This document shows positions 1 through 4,730 of a stretch of DNA of 6,338 bases, one piece after another. Numbering within the stretch: the first letter of the stretch is position 1; each line of letters starts with the position of its first letter. The DNA is taken from positions 1 through 6,338 of the forward strand of contig JAJXXS010000064.1 in the NCBI GenBank assembly GCA_021780975.1. Reading direction: 5' to 3'. The DNA is from Pseudomonadota bacterium (GTDB lineage: Bacteria; Pseudomonadota; Gammaproteobacteria; Burkholderiales; Thiobacillaceae). A program made the position numbers and the translations under genes. The notes under the pieces were generated by a model, which worked only from the letters and a program-made list of their open reading frames with translations, was not told the DNA's origin and ran no database searches.

Positions 1-1
1 G

Positions 2-199
2 CGCCAGCTGCTCAAGATCCAGGCGGATTTCGGCAGCTTCTACAATGCCAATTCCGCCAAGCTCATCCTTTCGGAAGTGCAGAAGGAGCATGGGCAGGAG
101 GCGGTGGATCAGTTGATCCGCGAGCTCGAACTGGACCGTGTGTTCGGCTTCGAGCCGGGCACGCGCTTCGAGGGCGGTCTGGCCCTGGGGAGAGAGTAG
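2..199 (+). CDS. 3' end of an unrecognised protein-coding gene (partial)
   Basis: The reading frame is open from the left edge and ends at TAG 197-199, giving the last 65 residues of a longer protein. The visible part is hydrophilic, rich in charged residues and probably mostly helical. It contains a stretch reading FGSFYNANSAKLILSEVQ, then an acidic helix with EAVDQLIRELELDRVFG, and ends FEGGLALGRE. There is no transmembrane segment, metal-binding cysteine pattern or catalytic motif that I can name. That it is real coding sequence is supported by G/C-rich third positions like its neighbours and by a strong terminator directly after the stop. I do not recognise the family from this tail and assign no function. 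The gene lies just upstream of hppA on the same strand, but the terminator between them argues against simple co-transcription. Confidence 0.7.
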   Translation, partial: RQLLKIQADFGSFYNANSAKLILSEVQKEHGQEAVDQLIRELELDRVFGFEPGTRFEGGLALGRE

Positions 200-209
200 C
201 GAAATGTAG

Positions 210-236
210 ACGGCGGCGAGAACCGCCGTTTTTTTT
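210..236 (+). terminator. Intrinsic terminator after the upstream gene, just before hppA
   Basis: A seven-base-pair stem (ACGGCGG at 210-216 with CCGCCGT at 223-229), a six-base loop and a run of eight T (229-236) make a textbook Rho-independent terminator. It starts 10 nt after the stop of the upstream gene and ends 37 nt before the hppA start codon. It either ends the upstream transcript or acts as a leader attenuator for hppA. Confidence 0.85.
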
Positions 237-260
237 GTTCTTTGCACGTATCACAACACA

Positions 261-266
261 AGGAGG
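261..266 (+). promoter_or_regulatory. Shine-Dalgarno site that fixes the hppA start
   Basis: AGGAGG lies 7 nt upstream of the GTG at 274-276. The open frame extends upstream to another possible start at 235, but that start lies inside the terminator T-run and would add 13 residues unlike the family N-terminus. The Shine-Dalgarno therefore supports GTG 274. Confidence 0.85.
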
Positions 267-273
267 AAAAGCT

Positions 274-2316
274 GTGAACACCGGAGTGTTATTGGCATTG
301 GCCTGCGGCATCCTGGCCATCATCTACGGAATCATCTCCACCCGCTGGGTGTTGGCGCGCCCAACGGGCAACGACCGCATGCGCGAAATCGCCCAGGCCA
401 TCCAGGAGGGCGCCCAGGCTTACCTCAAGCGCCAGTACCTGACCATCGGCCTGGTCGGCGTCGTGCTGCTGGTGATCATCGGCTTCGCTCTTTCCTGGCA
501 GACCGCGACGGGCTTTGCCATCGGGGCGCTGCTCTCGGGCGCCACCGGTTTCATCGGCATGAACATCTCGGTGCGCGCCAACGTGCGCACCACCGAGGCG
601 GCGCGCAACGGCATCAATGCCGCGCTGCACGTGGCCTTCCGCAGCGGCGCCGTCACTGGGCTCCTGGTGGTGGGCCTGGGACTGCTGGGCGTGGCGGGTT
701 TCTATGCCTACCTGGTGGCGGTGTCGCCTGACGGCGTGCCGGAGCTTTCCCACATGGTGGGCCTGGCCTTCGGCGGTTCGCTGATTTCCATCTTCGCGCG
801 TCTGGGCGGCGGCATCTTCACCAAGGGCGCGGATGTGGGCGCCGACCTGGTGGGCAAGGTGGAAGCCGGCATCCCCGAGGACGATCCGCGCAACCCGGCG
901 GTGATCGCCGACAACGTCGGCGACAACGTCGGCGACTGCGCGGGCATGGCGGCCGACCTGTTCGAAACCTATGCCGTGACGCTGGTGGCCACCATGATCC
1001 TCGGTAGCCTGGTGCTCGGCGCCGCTGGCCCGCATGCGGTGATCTATCCCTTGGTGCTGGGCGGCGTGTCCATCGTCACCTCCATCATCGGCACCTTCTT
1101 CGTCAACGCGCGCGAGGGCGGCAAGATCATGAACGCCCTGTACCGCGGCCTCATCGTCGCCGGCGTGCTGGCAGCCATCGTGTTCTATCCGGTCACGCAA
1201 TGGCTGATGGCGGACAACGGCCAATACAGCGTCAACGCGCTGTACGGCTGCACCCTCATCGGCCTGGCGCTGACCGCAGCGATGGTGCTCATCACCGAGT
1301 ACTACACCGCGACCGAATACGGTCCCGTGCGGCATATCGCGCAGGCGTCCACCACCGGCCACGGCACCAACGTCATCGCCGGTCTCGGCGTGTCGATGCG
1401 CGCCACCGCCCTGCCGGTCATCGCCGTGTGCCTGGCGATCTTCGGCGCGCACGCGCTGGCGGGTCTGTACGGCATCGCTGTCGCCGCTACCGCCATGTTG
1501 TCCATGGCCGGCATCATCGTCGCTCTGGACGCCTACGGTCCCGTGACCGACAACGCCGGCGGCATCGCCGAGATGGCGGACCTGCCGGAATCGGTGCGCA
1601 ACGTCACCGATCCGCTCGACGCCGTGGGCAACACCACCAAGGCGGTCACCAAAGGCTATGCCATCGGTTCCGCCGGCCTGGCGGCACTGGTGCTGTTCGC
1701 CGACTATACCCATGCGCTGCAGCATGCCGGCAAGCTGGTCGAATTCTCGCTGTCCGACCCCGCCGTCATCATTGGCCTGTTCATCGGCGGCATGGTGCCC
1801 TATCTGTTCGGCGCCATGGGCATGGAGGCCGTGGGTCGCGCGGCCGGCTCGGTGGTGATCGAGGTGCGTCGCCAGTTCAAGGAGATCCCCGGCATCATGG
1901 AGGGCAAGGCCAAGCCCGACTACTCCAAGGCGGTCGACATGCTGACGCGCGCCGCCATCAAGGAGATGATCATCCCCTCCTTGCTGCCCGTGCTGGTGCC
2001 CATCGTGCTGGCCGTGGTGATGACCTGGCTGATGGGTCCCGGGGCCGGCACCAAGGCCTTGGGCGGCATGCTGCTGGGCGCCATCGTCACCGGCATCTTC
2101 GTCGCCATTTCCATGACCACCGGCGGCGGTGCCTGGGACAACGCCAAGAAATACATCGAAGAGGGCAACCATGGCGGCAAGGGCAGCGAGGCCCACAAGG
2201 CCGCGGTGACCGGCGACACCGTGGGCGATCCCTACAAGGATACCGCCGGACCTGCGGTGAACCCGCTCATCAAGATCATCAATATCGTCGCGCTCTTGAT
2301 CGTGCCTTTGCTGTAA
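274..2316 (+). CDS. hppA: K+-independent membrane-bound proton-pumping pyrophosphatase
   Basis: This integral inner-membrane enzyme couples hydrolysis of pyrophosphate to outward proton transport. The 680-residue product has the usual bacterial length (about 660-720), with hydrophobic helices throughout (about 16 expected for the family); the first is at roughly residues 4-25. The Mg-PPi site motifs are intact: DVGADLVGKVE at 187-197, DNVGDNVGD at 213-221 followed by CAGMAADLFE, and near the C-terminus TGDTVGDPYKDT at 646-657. The GNTTKAVT motif (452-459) has Lys456 and Thr459. In this family, Lys and Thr at these positions mark the K+-independent branch, and Ala marks the K+-dependent branch. 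All known Na+-pumping members are K+-dependent, so H+ is the inferred ion. The gene has its own strong Shine-Dalgarno and downstream terminator and looks monocistronic. It probably recovers energy from PPi released in biosynthesis. No frameshift or missing key residue is seen. Confidence 0.97.
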   Translation: MNTGVLLALACGILAIIYGIISTRWVLARPTGNDRMREIAQAIQEGAQAYLKRQYLTIGLVGVVLLVIIGFALSWQTATGFAIGALLSGATGFIGMNISVRANVRTTEAARNGINAALHVAFRSGAVTGLLVVGLGLLGVAGFYAYLVAVSPDGVPELSHMVGLAFGGSLISIFARLGGGIFTKGADVGADLVGKVEAGIPEDDPRNPAVIADNVGDNVGDCAGMAADLFETYAVTLVATMILGSLVLGAAGPHAVIYPLVLGGVSIVTSIIGTFFVNAREGGKIMNALYRGLIVAGVLAAIVFYPVTQWLMADNGQYSVNALYGCTLIGLALTAAMVLITEYYTATEYGPVRHIAQASTTGHGTNVIAGLGVSMRATALPVIAVCLAIFGAHALAGLYGIAVAATAMLSMAGIIVALDAYGPVTDNAGGIAEMADLPESVRNVTDPLDAVGNTTKAVTKGYAIGSAGLAALVLFADYTHALQHAGKLVEFSLSDPAVIIGLFIGGMVPYLFGAMGMEAVGRAAGSVVIEVRRQFKEIPGIMEGKAKPDYSKAVDMLTRAAIKEMIIPSLLPVLVPIVLAVVMTWLMGPGAGTKALGGMLLGAIVTGIFVAISMTTGGGAWDNAKKYIEEGNHGGKGSEAHKAAVTGDTVGDPYKDTAGPAVNPLIKIINIVALLIVPLL

Positions 2317-2360
2317 ACGTCGTGCCCGCTCCGTGACCCGGGGCGGTTCCGCGAATTCCG

Positions 2361-2395
2361 ACGCCGGTGCCCCAGGCAGGGACACCGGCGTTTTT
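2361..2395 (+). terminator. Intrinsic terminator of hppA
   Basis: ACGCCGGTG (2361-2369) pairs with CACCGGCGT (2383-2391). The stem can extend by three G-C pairs after a one-base bulge, and five T (2391-2395) follow. It lies 44 nt after the hppA stop and 9 nt before the end of the convergent rsgA. Read on the minus strand it has no T-run after the stem, so it should act mainly on hppA transcripts. Confidence 0.85.
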
Positions 2396-2404
2396 CATTC
2401 TGGG

Positions 2405-3292
2405 TCAGCGTTGCCGGTCGGCGAACTCCCGCTCCTCCTGCAGGCGCAGCAGCAGCGCGCGCCGTGCCGGCCACAGGCGGCCCGCCGCTTCGGCGGCGAC
2501 GAGCGCGCAGCCCGGCTCGCTGCGGTGGCGGCAGTTGCGGAAGCGGCACTGGCCGAGGTAGGGGCGGAAGTCGGGAAAGGCATGCTCCAGTTCGGGCAGC
2601 GAGTGCTGCGCGAGGGCGAATTCCTGCAGCCCGGGCGAGTCGATCAGCCAGCTATCCGCGTCCAGCGCGTGCAGGGCGGTGTGGGTGGTCGTGTGGCGGC
2701 CGCTGTTGAGTGCGCTGGATATGTCTGCCACACGCGCGGCGGCGTCCGGCACCAGGGTGTTGAGCAGGCTGGATTTGCCCATGCCGGATTGTCCCACCAT
2801 GAGGGTGGTCCTGCCGGCCAGGCGCTGACGCAGGGCGCTCAGGTCGCCATGGGCCGATACCCCCAGCACCTCATAGCCGATGGCCGCCAGCGGAGCCAGG
2901 CGCGCGAGCGCCGCGGCGTGCTGCGGCAGGTCGGCCTTGTTGACGAGTATGAGCGCGGCGATGTCCTGGACTTCCGCTGCCAGCAGGCAGCGCTGAACCA
3001 GATCGAGGGAGAACTCCGGCTCGGCGGCGGTCACCACCAGCAGCAGGTCGATGTTGGAAGCGATGGCCTTGTGGTGAAAGGCGTCTGCGCGCGAAAGGAG
3101 ATTCTCGCGCGGCGTCAGGGTTTCGATGACGCCGGTGCCGCCCCCCGTGGCGCGCACCTCGACGCGGTCGCCGCAGACGATGTCGGCGCGCCGGCCGCGC
3201 ACCGCGCAGCGCAACGGACCATGGGAGGTGCCGACGACGAAGCTACGCCCGTGGGCGGAAACGACCCGGCCGGGGAGGAGGGGTGCGGACAA
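2405..3292 (-). CDS. rsgA: Small ribosomal subunit biogenesis GTPase RsgA
   Basis: RsgA is a circularly permuted GTPase that binds the 30S subunit late in assembly and helps proof-read and release assembly factors. The 295-residue product has an N-terminal OB-fold region (about 1-70). The GTPase motifs follow in permuted order: G4 NKAD at 118-121, then the P-loop GQSGMGKSS at 167-175, the GRHTTT loop at 198-203 and G3 DSPG at 218-221. The C-terminal zinc site is C249-x4-C254-x-H256-x5-C262, as in E. coli YjeQ. It is shorter than the E. coli protein (about 350 residues), mainly at the N-terminus. The start is a TTG; no ATG or GTG lies in frame between it and the upstream stop, and a GGAG is only 3 nt upstream, so initiation may be weak or coupled to the preceding gene. 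The gene lies 42 nt after the pterin dehydratase gene, in the same reading frame, and converges on hppA. Confidence 0.96.
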   Translation of the reverse strand: MSAPLLPGRVVSAHGRSFVVGTSHGPLRCAVRGRRADIVCGDRVEVRATGGGTGVIETLTPRENLLSRADAFHHKAIASNIDLLLVVTAAEPEFSLDLVQRCLLAAEVQDIAALILVNKADLPQHAAALARLAPLAAIGYEVLGVSAHGDLSALRQRLAGRTTLMVGQSGMGKSSLLNTLVPDAAARVADISSALNSGRHTTTHTALHALDADSWLIDSPGLQEFALAQHSLPELEHAFPDFRPYLGQCRFRNCRHRSEPGCALVAAEAAGRLWPARRALLLRLQEEREFADRQR

Positions 3293-3334
3293 GGGCTCCG
3301 TGGCGGGGGAAACTGGGCGCGCAGGCAGCGGAAA

Positions 3335-3676
3335 TCAGATCTCGAAAAGGGCGTCCACTTTCGCCGCGCAGATGAAATCGTTTTCCGACAGGCCGCCGAT
3401 GGCATGGGTCCAATATTCCACCCGGCAGGTGTTATAGCCGACCAGGAGCATGGGATGGTGGTCCTCGCGGTGCGAGACCCACATCACCGCATTGGTGAAG
3501 GCCTGCGTCTCGAAGTGGTTCTTGAATTTGTATTCCTTGCAGATCTTGATGCCTTCCTGGGTCCACCCCGACAATCCCTTGAGCATGGGGCGGATTTGCG
3601 CATCGGTCAGCGGAGCGACGCCGCCTTCGCAGGGGGCGCACTTCTTGCGCGCGAGTTCATGGGCGATATCTGACAT
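3335..3676 (-). CDS. phhB: Pterin-4a-carbinolamine (4a-hydroxytetrahydrobiopterin) dehydratase
   Basis: This small cytosolic enzyme dehydrates 4a-hydroxytetrahydropterin, the by-product of aromatic amino acid hydroxylation, so that the cofactor can be reduced again. The 113-residue product has the family active-site pattern: HHP at 73-75, Tyr81, then TH at 90-91 followed by GGL, and Asp100. The N-terminus carries a CAPCEGG motif (C13, C16), which I recall from many proteobacterial members, ahead of the region around PLTDAQI. The ATG at 3676 is chosen because AGGAA (3682-3686 read on the minus strand) lies 5 nt upstream; the longer open frame reaching 3904 is an overlap with the cytochrome gene. 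The gene lies 35 nt after the cytochrome c gene and 42 nt before rsgA, probably in one operon. No phenylalanine hydroxylase is visible here, so the in vivo pterin substrate is open. The symbol follows Pseudomonas usage. Confidence 0.93.
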   Translation of the reverse strand: MSDIAHELARKKCAPCEGGVAPLTDAQIRPMLKGLSGWTQEGIKICKEYKFKNHFETQAFTNAVMWVSHREDHHPMLLVGYNTCRVEYWTHAIGGLSENDFICAAKVDALFEI

Positions 3677-3681
3677 GTCTG

Positions 3682-3686
3682 TTCCT
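3682..3686 (-). promoter_or_regulatory. Shine-Dalgarno site that fixes the pterin dehydratase start
   Basis: Read on the minus strand this is AGGAA, 5 nt before ATG 3676. It supports the short 113-residue protein over the 189-residue open frame running up to 3904. Confidence 0.7.
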
Positions 3687-3711
3687 GGCGTGAGAGCGGC
3701 CGCCGTGCGGC

Positions 3712-4014
3712 TCACTGCTTGAAATGGTAGTACTGCTGGTTGAGGAAGGCGGTCACGTCGCGCTCTTCCTCGGGAAACCAGCCGGTGCTGGTATTGGCGT
3801 TGCAGAGGGCAACGCGCGCGGCCAGTTGCTTGAGATTGTGGACCATGCGGTTGGGGCGCGTATAGACGCCGCTGCCGTCGCCTCCGAACATGGAGGCGTG
3901 GCACTGGATGCAGGATTTTTCCACCAGCTGCTGGCCGATCTTGGGATTGCCGACGGCAGCTGCCATGGCGGAGGCGGGGAGGAGGACAAAGAGGAGAAGC
4001 GGAAGCCAGCGCAT
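3712..4014 (-). CDS. Small exported monohaem cytochrome c
   Basis: This is a 100-residue periplasmic c-type cytochrome, presumably a small electron carrier. Residues 1-18 form a signal peptide: a short start with Arg2, a leucine-rich core and AxA-type cleavage near ASAMA. One haem-binding motif, CIQCH, occupies 35-39. It is followed by a GGDGS segment (44-48), YTRPNRM at 51-57, a third cysteine (C71), and a C-terminal helix ending FLNQQYYHFKQ. Met42 and Met57 are the only methionines after the haem motif; Met57 is the likelier sixth ligand, but neither sits in a classic distal-ligand context. The second in-frame ATG (4014) is preferred because GGAG lies 6 nt upstream of it and abuts the ATG at 4020. 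The gene is first in a likely operon with the pterin dehydratase and rsgA, and diverges from orn. The family resembles small unnamed betaproteobacterial cytochromes I recall; redox partner and pathway are unknown. Confidence 0.9.
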   Translation of the reverse strand: MRWLPLLLFVLLPASAMAAAVGNPKIGQQLVEKSCIQCHASMFGGDGSGVYTRPNRMVHNLKQLAARVALCNANTSTGWFPEEERDVTAFLNQQYYHFKQ

Positions 4015-4125
4015 GAACATCTCCAACGGTCGGGCAGCCGTCATTATGGAGGCAGCAAGGCCTTTGCGCCAGATTGGCGGGCCATCTTGTGCCACAATAG
4101 GTTTTTCGTCATTCCGCCCATCCTT
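4015..4125. promoter_or_regulatory. Divergent intergenic region between the cytochrome c operon and orn
   Basis: These 111 bases must hold promoters for both directions unless transcription enters from elsewhere. On the minus strand CATAAT (4043-4048) matches the sigma-70 -10 box at five of six positions, but no good -35 box lies 16-18 nt upstream. On the plus strand CACAAT (4093-4098) is a weak -10 candidate; the nearest TTG-type -35 box (4074-4079) leaves only a 13-nt spacer. I see no strong inverted repeat or operator. The section before orn is less GC-rich than the genes and has a short T-run (4102-4106). Confidence 0.35.
4021..4024 (-). promoter_or_regulatory. Shine-Dalgarno site that decides the cytochrome c start
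   Basis: On the minus strand the sequence is TTGGAG, then ATG (4020-4018), TTC, ATG (4014-4012). The GGAG touches the first ATG but lies 6 nt from the second, so initiation at 4014 is more likely. The difference is two residues in the signal peptide. Confidence 0.65.
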
Positions 4126-4683
4126 ATGCCGCAAAATCCCTTGCACCTGGTATGGATCGACATGGAGATGTCGGGTCTGCTGCCGGACACCGACCGCATT
4201 CTGGAAGTGGCCCTGGTGGTGACCGACGCCCAGCTCAACACCGTCGCGGAGGCTCCGGTCCTGGTGGTCCACCAGGACGATGGCGTTCTGGATGGCATGG
4301 ACAGCTGGAACAAGGGCACCCATGGCAAATCGGGCTTGATCGACAAGGTGAAGGCATCGCCGCTTTCAGAGGCGCAGGTGGAAGCGCACATGCTGGACTT
4401 CCTCAAGCAGCACGTGCCGCCGCGGACGTCGCCCATGTGCGGCAACTCCATCTGTCAGGACCGCCGCTTTCTCGCCCGCCACATGCCGGCGCTGGAGGCC
4501 TACTTCCATTATCGCAACCTGGATGTCAGCACCCTGAAGGAACTCGCCAAGCGCTGGCAGCCGGGGCTGGCGGAAGGCTTCAAGAAGGCCAGCAAGCACG
4601 AGGCCCTGGCCGACATCTACGAGTCCATAGACGAGTTGAAATACTATCGTGACCGCTGGTTCGTGTTGCCGGCACAGGTCTGA
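4126..4683 (+). CDS. orn: Oligoribonuclease (3'-5' exoribonuclease, DEDDh family)
   Basis: Orn degrades the 2-5 nt RNA fragments left by other RNases, including pGpG from cyclic-di-GMP turnover, to mononucleotides in the cytoplasm. The 185-residue product matches the usual length (181 in E. coli). All five catalytic DEDDh residues are present at the same numbers as in E. coli Orn: Asp12 and Glu14 in WIDMEMSGL, Asp112 in NSICQDRRFL, and His158 and Asp163 in KHEALADIYESI. This exact register supports the ATG at 4126 even though no Shine-Dalgarno is visible upstream; the frame stays open further left only through non-coding sequence and the antisense of the cytochrome gene. The glucan phosphorylase gene follows after 47 nt on the same strand, so co-transcription is possible. 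The gene diverges from the cytochrome c–pterin dehydratase–rsgA operon. Confidence 0.97.
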   Translation: MPQNPLHLVWIDMEMSGLLPDTDRILEVALVVTDAQLNTVAEAPVLVVHQDDGVLDGMDSWNKGTHGKSGLIDKVKASPLSEAQVEAHMLDFLKQHVPPRTSPMCGNSICQDRRFLARHMPALEAYFHYRNLDVSTLKELAKRWQPGLAEGFKKASKHEALADIYESIDELKYYRDRWFVLPAQV

Positions 4684-4719
4684 TATCTCCATCATTTGAG
4701 CGGAGAGAGATCCGCGCGC

Positions 4720-4723
4720 AGGA
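4720..4723 (+). promoter_or_regulatory. Ribosome binding site of the glucan phosphorylase gene
   Basis: AGGA lies 7 nt before ATG 4731. A second purine-rich stretch, GGAGAGAGA (4702-4710), is too far away to serve this start. I see no terminator in the 47-nt gap after orn. Confidence 0.6.
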
Positions 4724-4730
4724 CTGAGCC

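Noticed and set aside
63..323. An 86-codon minus-strand open frame across the terminator and hppA start.
   Set aside because: It runs through the terminator hairpin, has no domain and lies opposite coding sequence at both ends.
910..933. A perfect 12-nt tandem duplication within hppA.
   Set aside because: It encodes the conserved DNVGDNVGD catalytic motif of all membrane pyrophosphatases, so it reflects protein constraint and not a repeat element.
289..2385. A 698-codon open frame on the minus strand opposite the whole of hppA.
   Set aside because: It is a shadow of a GC-rich gene. Its translation is a His/Gly/Asp/Gln-rich composition with no domain, while the plus strand encodes a complete pyrophosphatase with all catalytic motifs.
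2333..3673. A 446-codon plus-strand open frame opposite rsgA and the pterin dehydratase gene.
   Set aside because: It spans two genes whose minus-strand products have clear family motifs. The plus-strand translation shows low-complexity Gly/Arg/Gln composition and no motif.
4074..4092. A sigma-54-like TGGC...TTG arrangement upstream of orn.
   Set aside because: The spacing between the GG and GC elements is off by one and several consensus bases are missing, so I do not call it a promoter.
3724..4125. Possible N-terminal extension of orn by 134 codons.
   Set aside because: The region is antisense to the cytochrome gene and the intergenic gap. The catalytic residues match E. coli Orn numbering when translation starts at 4126.
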